A stretch of DNA of 64,000 bases from Duganella levis. GTDB lineage: Bacteria; Pseudomonadota; Gammaproteobacteria; Burkholderiales; Burkholderiaceae_D. Location of the stretch: the NCBI RefSeq assembly GCF_009857605.1, contig NZ_WWCT01000002.1, positions 124,001-188,000 on the forward strand, read 5' to 3'. Shown here in pieces: positions 48,711 through 57,667 of the stretch (positions are counted from its first letter, which is position 1; each line of letters opens with the position of its first letter). The notes under the pieces are model-generated. The model was not told the origin of the DNA. It saw only the letters and a program-made list of their open reading frames with translations, and ran no database searches. The position numbers and the translations under genes were made by a program.

Positions 48711-51566
48711 ATGATGCAACAATATACGTCCAACTCCTACCTGTTTGGTGGGAACGCCCCGTACGTTGAAGAACTGTACGAAGCGTATCTGAACAACCCA
48801 GGCTCGGTGCCAGATAACTGGCGCGCCTACTTCGACGCCATGCAACACGTGCCGGCTGTCGATGGTTCCAATAAACCGGACGTCGCCCACGCCTCCGTGA
48901 TCGCCTCCTTCGCCGAGCGCGCCAAAGCAGGTCCAATCCGCACCGTTACCGCCTCGGCTGATGCCGAAATGGGCCGCAAACGCGTTGCCGTGACCCAGCT
49001 GATCGCTGCTTACCGCTATCTGGGTTCGCGCTGGGCCAACCTGGATCCGCTGCAACGCCAGGAACGTCCAAGCATCCCTGAGCTGGAGCCAAGCTTCTAC
49101 GGCTTCACCGATGCCGACATGGACACCGTGTTCAACGTCAGCAATACCTACTTTGGGCCAGAGACCGCGACCCTTCGCGACCTGCTCAATTTCCTGCGTG
49201 ATACCTACACCCGTTCGATCGGTGCAGAGTACATGTACATTTCCGACCCGGCCGAAAAACGCTGGCTGCAAGAACGTCTGGAGTCGATCCGCTCGACCCC
49301 GAACTTCACCCCGGAAAAGAAAAAACACATCCTGGAGCGTCTGACTGCGGCCGAAGGCCTGGAACGTTACCTCCACACCAAATACGTCGGCCAGAAGCGT
49401 TTCTCGCTGGAAGGCGGCGAAACCTTCATCGCGTCGATCGACGAGATCATCCAGCGCGCCGGTGAAAAAGGCGTGCAAGAGATCGTGATCGGTATGGCCC
49501 ACCGTGGCCGTCTGAACGTGCTGGTCAACACGCTGGGCAAAGCGCCTAAAGACCTGTTCGAAGAATTCGAAGGCAAGCACGGCGACGACCTGCCAGCCGG
49601 TGACGTTAAATACCACCAAGGCTTCTCGTCGGACATCTCGACCGTTGGCGGTCCGGTCCACCTGTCGCTGGCGTTCAACCCATCGCACCTGGAAATCGTC
49701 AACCCAGTGGTTGAAGGTTCGGTCAAAGCCCGTATGGATCGCCGCGGCGACCACGGCGGCAAGCAAGTGCTGCCGATCCTGGTACACGGCGACGCCGCAT
49801 TCGCCGGCCAGGGCGTGGTCATGGAAACGCTGAATCTGGCGCAGACCCGTGGCTACGGCACCGGCGGTACCGTGCACATCGTCATCAACAACCAGATCGG
49901 TTTCACCACCTCCGACCCACGCGACGCCCGTTCGACCATCTATTGCTCGGACGTCGTCAAAATGATCGAAGCGCCGGTGCTGCACGTCAACGCCGATGAT
50001 CCTGAAGCCACCGTGCTGGCATCGCAAATCGCGATGGACTACCGCACCGAGTTCGGCAAGGACATCGTGGTCGACATCATCTGCTTCCGCAAACTGGGCC
50101 ACAACGAGCAAGACACCCCAGCGCTGACCCAGCCGCTGATGTACAAGAAAATCGGCCAGCACCCAGGCACCCGCAAGCTGTACGCGGACAAACTGGTTGC
50201 CCAGACCGTGATCGCGGCCGATGGCGGCGAACAGCTGCAAGCTGCGTTCCGTGACGCCATGGACGCCGGCAAACACACCGTCGATCCAGTCATCTCCAAC
50301 TTCAAGAACAAGTACGCGGTCGATTGGCTGCCGTTCCTGAACAAGAAATGGACCGACGCTGCCGACACCGCCGTGCCGCTGACCGAACTGAAACGTCTGG
50401 CCACCCGCATCACCACCGTGCCGGAAGGCTTCAAAGTCCACTCGCTGGTCGAGAAGGTACTGGGCGACCGCGCTGCCATGGGCCGTGGTGAAGTCAACCT
50501 GGACTGGGGCATGGGCGAACACCTGGGCTTCGCGTCGCTGGTGTCGTCGGGCTACGCCATCCGCCTGACCGGTCAGGATGCCGGCCGCGGCACCTTCACC
50601 CACCGTCACGCCGTGCTGCACGATCAGAACCGTGAGCGTTGGGATGCCGGCACCTACGTGCCGCTGCAAAACGTCGCTGAAGGCCAGGCGCCATTCACCG
50701 TGATCGACTCGGTGCTGTCGGAAGAGGCAGTGCTGGGCTTCGAATACGGCTACTCGACCGCAGAACCAAACACCCTGACCATCTGGGAAGCCCAGTTCGG
50801 CGACTTCGTCAACGGCGCCCAGGTTGTGATCGACCAATTCATCAGCTCCGGCGAAGTGAAGTGGGGCCGCGCTTCCGGTCTGGTGATGCTGCTGCCACAC
50901 GGCTACGAAGGCCAGGGTCCGGAGCACTCGTCGGCACGTCCAGAGCGTTTCCTGCAACTGTGCGCAGACAACAATATGCAAGTCGTACAGCCGACCACCG
51001 CGTCGCAGATCTTCCACGTGCTGCGTCGTCAGATGGTGCGTCAGTTCCGCAAGCCGCTGGTCGTCATGACGCCGAAATCGCTGCTGCGTAACAAGGATGC
51101 AGGTTCGCCGCTGTCGGAACTGGCCAAAGGCGCGTTCCAGACCGTGATCGGCGAAGTCGACGAGAAAATCGACGCCAAAAAAGTCAAACGCGTGATCGCC
51201 TGCTCGGGCAAGGTCTACTACGACCTGGTCAACGCGCGCAAAACCCGCGGCCAGACCGATACCGCCATCGTGCGTATCGAGCAGCTGTATCCGTTCCCAC
51301 ACAAGGCCTTCGCCGCCGAACTGAAAAAGTTCCCAGGCCTGACCGAAGTGGTGTGGGCGCAGGATGAGCCGCAGAATCAGGGCCCATGGTTCCAGATTCA
51401 GCACAACATCTTCGAGAGCCTGGATGCTGGTCAACGTCTGGCATACGCCGGCCGTCCAGCTTCGGCATCGCCAGCCGTCGGTTACTACGACAAGCACTAC
51501 GCTCAACAGAAAGAGCTGCTGGAAACCGCTTTCTCGAAGCTCAAAGGCTTCATCCTGACCAAGTAA
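48711..51566 (+). CDS. odhA: 2-oxoglutarate dehydrogenase E1 component
   Basis: 951 residues. Decarboxylates 2-oxoglutarate with thiamine diphosphate and passes the succinyl group to E2. N-terminal NSYLFGGNAPYVEELYEAYL is the E2-binding segment; GMAHRGRLNVLVN, GDAAFAGQGVVMETLNL and VINNQIGFTT build the cofactor site; LMLLPHGYEGQGPEHSSARPER is in the transketolase pyrimidine-binding part. First gene of odhA-odhB-(SHOCT-PspC)-lpd. Confidence 0.97.
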   Translation: MMQQYTSNSYLFGGNAPYVEELYEAYLNNPGSVPDNWRAYFDAMQHVPAVDGSNKPDVAHASVIASFAERAKAGPIRTVTASADAEMGRKRVAVTQLIAAYRYLGSRWANLDPLQRQERPSIPELEPSFYGFTDADMDTVFNVSNTYFGPETATLRDLLNFLRDTYTRSIGAEYMYISDPAEKRWLQERLESIRSTPNFTPEKKKHILERLTAAEGLERYLHTKYVGQKRFSLEGGETFIASIDEIIQRAGEKGVQEIVIGMAHRGRLNVLVNTLGKAPKDLFEEFEGKHGDDLPAGDVKYHQGFSSDISTVGGPVHLSLAFNPSHLEIVNPVVEGSVKARMDRRGDHGGKQVLPILVHGDAAFAGQGVVMETLNLAQTRGYGTGGTVHIVINNQIGFTTSDPRDARSTIYCSDVVKMIEAPVLHVNADDPEATVLASQIAMDYRTEFGKDIVVDIICFRKLGHNEQDTPALTQPLMYKKIGQHPGTRKLYADKLVAQTVIAADGGEQLQAAFRDAMDAGKHTVDPVISNFKNKYAVDWLPFLNKKWTDAADTAVPLTELKRLATRITTVPEGFKVHSLVEKVLGDRAAMGRGEVNLDWGMGEHLGFASLVSSGYAIRLTGQDAGRGTFTHRHAVLHDQNRERWDAGTYVPLQNVAEGQAPFTVIDSVLSEEAVLGFEYGYSTAEPNTLTIWEAQFGDFVNGAQVVIDQFISSGEVKWGRASGLVMLLPHGYEGQGPEHSSARPERFLQLCADNNMQVVQPTTASQIFHVLRRQMVRQFRKPLVVMTPKSLLRNKDAGSPLSELAKGAFQTVIGEVDEKIDAKKVKRVIACSGKVYYDLVNARKTRGQTDTAIVRIEQLYPFPHKAFAAELKKFPGLTEVVWAQDEPQNQGPWFQIQHNIFESLDAGQRLAYAGRPASASPAVGYYDKHYAQQKELLETAFSKLKGFILTK

Positions 51567-51638
51567 TCACACATTGAACGGAGCGCTCTGCTGCTACGCG
51601 GTGGAGCGCCGCAAAAACAAATAAACGGAGTTTTTCAA

Positions 51639-52892
51639 ATGGCAAAAATCGAAGTCAAAGTTCCTCAGCTGTCGGAATCGGTCGCAGAAGCAACCATGCT
51701 GACGTGGCACAAAAAAATCGGTGACACCATCACCCGCGACGAAAACCTGATCGACATCGAAACCGATAAAGTGGTTCTGGAACTGCCAGCACCGGCCGCT
51801 GGCGTCCTGGTGGAAATCATCAAGGGCGACGGCAGCACCGTAGTGGCTGACGAATTGATCGCCATCATCGATACCGAAGGCACCGCCGCCGTTGCGGCTC
51901 CAGCTGCTGCCGCTGCGCCAGCCGCCGCTGCCGCACCTGCACCAGCCGCTGCCCCAGCCGCCGCCACTGGTGGTTCGAAAGGCGACGTGGCCATGCCAGC
52001 CGCCGCCAAGATCCTGTCGGAAAAAGGCCTGAGCGCTGGCGATGTCGCCGGTTCGGGCAAAGACGGCCGCGTGACCAAGGGCGACGCCCTGGCCGCCGGC
52101 GCCAAAGCACCAGCCGTTGCGCCACTGGCCGCACCAGCCGCCAAGCCAGCACTGGCACAAGTGGCCGCACCAGCCGCCGCCAACCTGGGCGACCGTCCGG
52201 AAGAGCGCGTGCCGATGAGCCGCCTGCGCGCCCGTATCGCCGAGCGCCTGATCCAGTCGCAATCGACCAACGCCATCCTGACAACGTTCAATGAAGTGAA
52301 CATGGCGCCAGTCATGGAACTGCGCAACAAGTACAAAGACAAGTTCGAAAAAGAGCACGGCGTCAAGCTGGGCTTCATGTCTTTCTTCGTTAAAGCCGCT
52401 GTTGCCGCGCTGAAGAAATACCCAATCATCAACGCTTCGGTTGATGGCAACGACATCGTCTACCACGGCTACTTCGACATCGGTATCGCTGTCGGTTCGC
52501 CACGTGGCCTGGTGGTGCCGATCCTGCGCAACGCCGACCAGATGTCGATCGCTGAAATCGAAAAGAAAATCGGCGAATTCGGCGCCAAAGCCAAAGACGG
52601 CAAGCTGACCCTGGACGACCTGACCGGCGGCACCTTCTCGATCTCGAACGGCGGCACCTTCGGTTCGATGCTGTCGACCCCGATCATCAACCCACCACAA
52701 TCGGCGATCCTGGGCGTGCACGCGACCAAAGACCGCGCTGTGGTTGAAAACGGCCAGATCGTGATTCGTCCAATGAACTACCTGGCAATGTCCTACGACC
52801 ACCGCATCATCGACGGCCGCGAAGCCGTACTGGGCCTGGTGGCCATGAAGGAAGCGCTGGAAGATCCTGCACGTCTGCTGCTGGACCTGTAA
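51639..52892 (+). CDS. odhB: Dihydrolipoamide succinyltransferase (E2 of 2-oxoglutarate dehydrogenase)
   Basis: 417 residues. One lipoyl domain with lipoyl Lys44 in [10 protein letters not shown]; a long Ala/Pro linker (~82-125, very rich in Ala); a peripheral-subunit-binding domain ([28 protein letters not shown] area); and the catalytic domain with His388 and Asp392 in [12 protein letters not shown]. Only one lipoyl domain, as usual for OdhB. Transfers succinyl to CoA. Confidence 0.97.
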   Translation: MAKIEVKVPQLSESVAEATMLTWHKKIGDTITRDENLIDIETDKVVLELPAPAAGVLVEIIKGDGSTVVADELIAIIDTEGTAAVAAPAAAAAPAAAAAPAPAAAPAAATGGSKGDVAMPAAAKILSEKGLSAGDVAGSGKDGRVTKGDALAAGAKAPAVAPLAAPAAKPALAQVAAPAAANLGDRPEERVPMSRLRARIAERLIQSQSTNAILTTFNEVNMAPVMELRNKYKDKFEKEHGVKLGFMSFFVKAAVAALKKYPIINASVDGNDIVYHGYFDIGIAVGSPRGLVVPILRNADQMSIAEIEKKIGEFGAKAKDGKLTLDDLTGGTFSISNGGTFGSMLSTPIINPPQSAILGVHATKDRAVVENGQIVIRPMNYLAMSYDHRIIDGREAVLGLVAMKEALEDPARLLLDL

Positions 52893-52946
52893 TTCTCGCT
52901 GGCTCCCTGGCCCGTCTGGGCCAGGGAAATTCTCAGAGGATCATGA

Positions 52947-53276
52947 ATGAACGTTGCAGAAGAAATCAAACGTTTGCATGAGCTGCACCAGGCGGGTGCG
53001 CTGTCGGACGAAGAGTTCGCGGCCGCCAAGGCCCGGCTGCTGAACAGCGGTCCCACACCGGGCCTCGGCGGCGACGCCGACCTGTGGCGCCTGCGCCGCT
53101 CGCACACCGACCGCTGGCTCGGTGGCGTCTGTGGCGGCCTGGCGCGCGTCAGCGGCGTCGAGTCGTGGATCTGGCGCTTGCTGTTTGTGCTGTTCGTCTG
53201 CACCTTTGGTTTCGGTCTCGCCATCTACATTCTGCTTTGGATCTTCGTTCCAGAAGACGAACTGATTGGAAATTAA
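52947..53276 (+). CDS. SHOCT-PspC membrane protein
   Basis: 109 residues. Residues ~3-33 (EEIKRLHELHQAGALSDEEF) fit the short SHOCT oligomerisation motif; residues ~45-105 form a PspC-type domain: RLRRSHTDRWLGGVCGGLARVSG, then a membrane helix (WRLLFVLFVCTFGFGLAIYILLWIFVP). PspC proteins are envelope-stress partners. It sits in the odh operon: 54 bases after odhB and three bases before lpd, so it must be cotranslated with the dehydrogenase subunits. Its role there is unclear. Confidence 0.85.
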   Translation: MNVAEEIKRLHELHQAGALSDEEFAAAKARLLNSGPTPGLGGDADLWRLRRSHTDRWLGGVCGGLARVSGVESWIWRLLFVLFVCTFGFGLAIYILLWIFVPEDELIGN

Positions 53277-53279
53277 AAA

Positions 53280-54710
53280 ATGAGTAAACAATTTGACGTA
53301 GTAGTTATCGGCGCCGGTCCTGGCGGTTACATCGCCGCGATTCGTGCTGCACAGCTGGGTTTCTCGGTTGCTTGCGTAGACGCGTGGGAAAATGAAAAAG
53401 GTGGCCCGGCTCCAGGCGGCACCTGCACCAACGTCGGCTGCATCCCGTCGAAAGCGCTGCTGCAATCGTCGGAACACTACGAGCACGCCGGTCATGCGTT
53501 CAAGGATCACGGCATCGATGTTGCCGGCCTGTCGCTGAACCTGCCGCAAATGATCAAGCGCAAAGACACCGTTGTGAAGCAAAACAACGACGGCATCCTG
53601 TTCCTGTTCAAGAAAAACAAGGTCACCTTCTTCCATGGCCGCGCCTCGTTCGCTGGCGCCGCCACCGCTGACGGCTACCCGCTGACGATCTCGGCGCCTG
53701 CCAACGAGACCATCAACGCCAAGCAAGTCATCGTCGCTACCGGTTCCAACGCCCGTGCACTGCCAGGCGCGGAATTCGACGAGCAACTGATCCTGTCGAA
53801 CACCGGCGCGCTGACCATCGGCGACGTGCCGAAACAGCTGGGCGTGATCGGCGCCGGCGTGATCGGCCTGGAAATGGGTTCGGTATGGCGTCGTCTGGGT
53901 GCTGAAGTGACCGTGCTGGAAGGTCTGCCGACCTTCCTGGGCGCCGTGGACGAGCAGATCGCCAAGGAAGCCAACAAGCTGTTCACCAAGCAAGGCTTGA
54001 AGATCAACCTGGGCGTCAAGATCAACAAGGTCACCAAGGGCGACAACAACGTGACCGTTGAATTCGACAATGCCAAAGGCGAAGCCAATACCGCCGTGTT
54101 CGACAAGCTGATCGTCTCGATCGGCCGCACCCCGAACACCGACGGCCTGGCTGCCGACAAAGTCGGTCTGGCGCTGGACGAGCGCGGTTTCGTGGCCGTC
54201 GACGGCGACTGCAAAACCAACCTGCCAGGCGTCTGGGCAATCGGCGACGTGGTACGTGGCCCGATGCTGGCGCACAAAGCGGAAGAAGAGGGTGTTGCCG
54301 TGGCCGAGCGTATCGCCGGCCAGCACGGTCACACCAACTTCAACACCATTCCTTGGGTGATCTACACCTCGCCGGAAATCGCCTGGGTCGGCAAAACCGA
54401 ACAGACGCTGAAGGCCGAAGGCGTGGCATACAAAGCCGGCACCTTCCCATTCCTGGCGAACGGCCGCGCACGCGCGCTGGGCGACACCGCCGGTATGGTC
54501 AAGTTCCTGGCCGATGCCAACACCGACGAAATCCTGGGCGTGCACATCATCGGCCCAATGGCGTCGGAGCTGATTTCGGAAGCCGTTGTCGCGATGGAGT
54601 TCAAGGCTTCGGCCGAAGACATCGCGCGCATCTGCCACGCTCACCCATCGCTGTCGGAAGCCACCAAAGAGGCAGCACTGGCGATCGACAAGCGTACGCT
54701 GAACTTCTAA
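53280..54710 (+). CDS. lpdA: Dihydrolipoyl dehydrogenase (E3)
   Basis: 476 residues. Reoxidises the lipoyl group of E2 and passes electrons to NAD+. FAD loop [20 protein letters not shown]; redox disulfide Cys49/Cys54 in [16 protein letters not shown] loop [18 protein letters not shown]; catalytic His in [14 protein letters not shown]. Last gene of the odh operon, with a terminator right after it. Confidence 0.97.
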   Translation: MSKQFDVVVIGAGPGGYIAAIRAAQLGFSVACVDAWENEKGGPAPGGTCTNVGCIPSKALLQSSEHYEHAGHAFKDHGIDVAGLSLNLPQMIKRKDTVVKQNNDGILFLFKKNKVTFFHGRASFAGAATADGYPLTISAPANETINAKQVIVATGSNARALPGAEFDEQLILSNTGALTIGDVPKQLGVIGAGVIGLEMGSVWRRLGAEVTVLEGLPTFLGAVDEQIAKEANKLFTKQGLKINLGVKINKVTKGDNNVTVEFDNAKGEANTAVFDKLIVSIGRTPNTDGLAADKVGLALDERGFVAVDGDCKTNLPGVWAIGDVVRGPMLAHKAEEEGVAVAERIAGQHGHTNFNTIPWVIYTSPEIAWVGKTEQTLKAEGVAYKAGTFPFLANGRARALGDTAGMVKFLADANTDEILGVHIIGPMASELISEAVVAMEFKASAEDIARICHAHPSLSEATKEAALAIDKRTLNF

Positions 54711-54733
54711 GCTGGATTTGTTGTAGCTAGCAG

Positions 54734-54760
54734 GGCGGGCCACCATGGCCCGCCGTTTTT
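54734..54760 (+). terminator. Rho-independent terminator after lpdA
   Basis: GGCGGGCC, loop ACCAT, GGCCCGCC (54734-54754), followed by GTTTTTATT. It ends 20 bases before zapE. Confidence 0.9.
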
Positions 54761-54779
54761 ATTTGCGCAGATTGAAACC

Positions 54780-55877
54780 ATGAACGTCGAAGAGTACTAC
54801 CACCACGCGCTGGCCCAGCGCGACTACAAGGCCGATGAGGCACAACAGCGCGCGATCACCCGTCTGCAGCAATGCTATGACGAGTGGGTGGCCTACAAGG
54901 GCCAGCGGTCCAGCACCTTCAAGCGCCTGATCAATCGCCCGGCCGTGCCGAAAGGCGTGTACATGTGGGGCGGCGTGGGACGTGGCAAGTCGTTCTTGAT
55001 GGACAGTTTCTACTCGGTGGTGCCGCTGGTGCGCAAGACGCGTCTGCACTTCCACGAATTCATGCGCGATGTGCACCGTCAACTGGACGAGCTGCGCGGC
55101 GTGGCTGATCCGCTGGACGAAGTGGCCAAGCGCATCGCCAAGAAATACCGGCTGATCTGCTTCGACGAGTTCCATATCTCGGACGTGGCCGACGCCATGA
55201 TCATGTACAACCTGCTGAAGGCGCTGTTCGACAACGGCGTGTCCTTCATCATGACCTCGAATTACGATCCGGAGCTGCTGTATCCGGACGGCCTGCACCG
55301 CGACCGCATCCTGCCGACCATCGCGCTGCTGTACGAAAAGCTGGACGTGATGAACATCGACGCCGGCATCGACTACCGCGGCCGCGCGCTGGAGCAGGTC
55401 GAGGCGTATTACACGCCGCTCAACGCGCAGACCGACAAGGCGCTGCGCGACGCCTATGCCAGCGTGGCTGAAACCGCCGATGAAGATCCGGTGATCCGCA
55501 TCGAAGCGCGCGAGATCCGCGCGTTGCGCCGCGCCGGCACCATCATCTGGTTCGATTTCAATACGCTGTGCGGCGGCCCGCGTTCGCAGAACGATTACCT
55601 GGAAATCGCCAGCCGTTTCCATACCGTGATATTGTCAGGGGTGCCGATGATGTCGGCGTCCATGTCGTCGGAAGCACGCCGTTTCACCTGGCTGATCGAC
55701 GTGTTTTACGACCAGGGCGTCAAGCTGCTGATGTCGGCGGAAGTGGAACCGGAAGAGCTGTACACCAACGGCGCCATGGCCAACGAATTCCATCGCACCG
55801 TGTCGCGCATTGTCGAAATGCAGTCGCGTGAATACATGGACCGCGAACAGCGCGCTGCGGCCGCATCGCTGTCGTAA
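54780..55877 (+). CDS. zapE: Cell division protein ZapE (AFG1-like ATPase)
   Basis: 365 residues, the full size of the family. Walker A is GGVGRGKSFLMDSF; Walker B is LICFDEFHISDVADAMI; FIMTSNYDPELLYPDG is the sensor 1 region. ZapE is an ATPase that acts on the FtsZ ring and is related to mitochondrial AFG1. Placement right after the odh operon is seen in other betaproteobacteria. Confidence 0.94.
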   Translation: MNVEEYYHHALAQRDYKADEAQQRAITRLQQCYDEWVAYKGQRSSTFKRLINRPAVPKGVYMWGGVGRGKSFLMDSFYSVVPLVRKTRLHFHEFMRDVHRQLDELRGVADPLDEVAKRIAKKYRLICFDEFHISDVADAMIMYNLLKALFDNGVSFIMTSNYDPELLYPDGLHRDRILPTIALLYEKLDVMNIDAGIDYRGRALEQVEAYYTPLNAQTDKALRDAYASVAETADEDPVIRIEAREIRALRRAGTIIWFDFNTLCGGPRSQNDYLEIASRFHTVILSGVPMMSASMSSEARRFTWLIDVFYDQGVKLLMSAEVEPEELYTNGAMANEFHRTVSRIVEMQSREYMDREQRAAAASLS

Positions 55878-55894
55878 GTCACAGGATTTAGAAT

Positions 55895-56557
55895 ATGAAA
55901 GCACTGATCACCATGATGGCCATGCTGGCGGCGACGATGTCGGCCGCCGTGGCCCAGAACGTCCAGACCGTGGAGCAGGCCAATGCCGCGCTGGTGAAAG
56001 TGGCGCAGGACCGCGCCGCCATCACCGATGAATACGCCGCCAGCGAGCGTGAATGCTCGGCCCGCTTCTTCGTCAATAACTGTCTGGACAAGGCCAAGGA
56101 AAAACGCCGCGCCGCGCTGGCCGAAGTGCGCGTGCGCGAAGTCGACGCCGAGCACTTCAAGCGCGCCGACTCGGTCGCCAAGCGCGACGCCGACCTGGCC
56201 GACCGCGCCCGCAAGGATGCCGACGAAGCGATGCTGCGCGCCGCCCAGCCGCCGAAAGCACCCAAGGAAGAACACGAAGCGGCGAAACCATCGTCCGGCC
56301 CGCGCCTGGCGGACCGTGAAGCCCAACATGAAGCCAAGCTGAAACGTCAGGAGGCAGAGGACGCTGCCAACGCCGCCAAGCGCAGCGCCAATGTGACGGC
56401 CTTCGAGCGCAAGCAGGCCGAGTCGGAGCGCCGCCAGAAGGAAGTCGCGCGCAAGAAAGCGGAAAACGAAGAGAAGGCCAAACAGGCCGCCGCGCGCGCT
56501 GAAGCGGACAAGAAGAAGGCGGCTGCACAGCAGGCGGCTTCGGCTCCAGCCAAGTAA
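55895..56557 (+). CDS. Exported coiled-coil protein rich in Lys, Glu and Ala
   Basis: 220 residues. Signal peptide MKALITMMAMLAATMSAAVAQ, then a long charged helix with two Cys in ECSARFFVNNCLDKAKEKRR, a Pro-containing break around residue 110-130, and a second coiled coil ending in Ala/Lys repeats. No enzyme motif. It is likely a periplasmic structural or adaptor protein. It lies 17 bases after zapE and its stop codon touches the convergent PP2C stop. Confidence 0.65.
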   Translation: MKALITMMAMLAATMSAAVAQNVQTVEQANAALVKVAQDRAAITDEYAASERECSARFFVNNCLDKAKEKRRAALAEVRVREVDAEHFKRADSVAKRDADLADRARKDADEAMLRAAQPPKAPKEEHEAAKPSSGPRLADREAQHEAKLKRQEAEDAANAAKRSANVTAFERKQAESERRQKEVARKKAENEEKAKQAAARAEADKKKAAAQQAASAPAK

Positions 56558-57325
56558 TCAGACGGCGGCGGGCGGCGCCACCAGCTTGATGATGGCCATC
56601 GAGCAGTTGTCGCCCTTGCCCTGGGCCCGTTCCGCCGCCTTGGCGATCAGCCGTTCGGCGGCCTGGCGCGGCGTGTTGCGGGCCACGGCGGCGGCCAGTT
56701 CTTCGTGACGGAACAGCTGCCACAGTCCGTCCGAACACAGCATCAAGGAATCGCCGGCCTGCAAACCTTGCTGCGAGCCGGTGCTGACATGCGGATCTTT
56801 CAGGCTGTTGCCGAGCGCGTTATTCAGCAAACGCGAACTGCGGTGTTTTTTGGCCGCTTCCGCCGGCAGCTTGTCGTGATTGACCAGATGGTTGACGTAG
56901 TCGCTGTCGCTGGTGCGCATCAGACAGGTTTCGCCACGGAAGTGGTAGAGGCGGGCGTCGCCCACATGGGCCCACACCAGTTGCGCTTGCGGCGTCAGCA
57001 CCAGCAGCGCGAGTGCGCTTTGCGGTTCGGCCACGGCGGCAATCGGATTCATTTTGATCACGGCGTGCGCTTCCTGCGCGATATTGCGCAGCAACTCCTC
57101 CAGCCGGGGCAGGCTGGGCGCATCGCCGATGCGGAATTCGTCAAACAGGTGCTTGCTGGTGAGCAGCGCCTGGTCCGATCCGATCGGGCTGTTATTGCCA
57201 TCGGCCAGCACCGCCAGCACATAGCCGGGCGCCCTGGCGGCGGTAAATAGCGCAACGCGGTCGTTCTGTTGCGGCCGGTTCCCGATGTGCTGGGCGGTCC
57301 CGGCTTCTATTTTATAAGTGCTCAT
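56558..57325 (-). CDS. PP2C-family protein serine/threonine phosphatase
   Basis: 255 residues, one PP2C domain. Metal-site acids lie in GNRPQQNDR, LAVLADGNNS, MLCSDGLWQLF and KGDNCSMAI, in family order; the usual DGMGG is DGNNS here, a variation also present in SpoIIE-like and regulatory members. No membrane segment. Substrate unknown; the LRR kinase at 45293-46582 is one of few Ser/Thr kinases nearby but there is no direct linkage. Confidence 0.88.
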   Translation of the reverse strand: MSTYKIEAGTAQHIGNRPQQNDRVALFTAARAPGYVLAVLADGNNSPIGSDQALLTSKHLFDEFRIGDAPSLPRLEELLRNIAQEAHAVIKMNPIAAVAEPQSALALLVLTPQAQLVWAHVGDARLYHFRGETCLMRTSDSDYVNHLVNHDKLPAEAAKKHRSSRLLNNALGNSLKDPHVSTGSQQGLQAGDSLMLCSDGLWQLFRHEELAAAVARNTPRQAAERLIAKAAERAQGKGDNCSMAIIKLVAPPAAV

Positions 57326-57440
57326 AAGATGATTTGTTGGCGTCCGACGCGCCGTAGATTAAACTATGCACCGTGTCGCAGTTTGTTGGCAACGTGTTTG
57401 CAATTCTTGTTGTTCCGGTGAAACCATTTGACTGAGAAAT

Positions 57441-57641
57441 ATGACTGATGTACAAGATATCCAACGTCGTTTGATTGAACTCGACGTCGAACACCGCGAT
57501 CTGGACGCGGTCATCGATATGCTCACCCTGGACGGACACCATGATCAACTGCAATTGCGTCGTCTCAAGAAGCGCAAACTGCAACTGAAAGACCATATCA
57601 CTCTGCTGAAAATGCAACTGGTGCCGGACGTTCCGGCCTGA
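57441..57641 (+). CDS. YdcH/DUF465-family small protein
   Basis: 66 residues, a single helical hairpin: QDIQRRLIELDVEHRDLDAVIDML, then LRRLKKRKLQLKDHITLLKMQL, the YdcH signature (LKKRKLxLKDxI). Function is unknown in the family. It starts 26 bases ahead of the helicase gene and shares its direction. Confidence 0.85.
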   Translation: MTDVQDIQRRLIELDVEHRDLDAVIDMLTLDGHHDQLQLRRLKKRKLQLKDHITLLKMQLVPDVPA

Positions 57642-57667
57642 GCCGAAACGTTACAACGAAGTTTATT

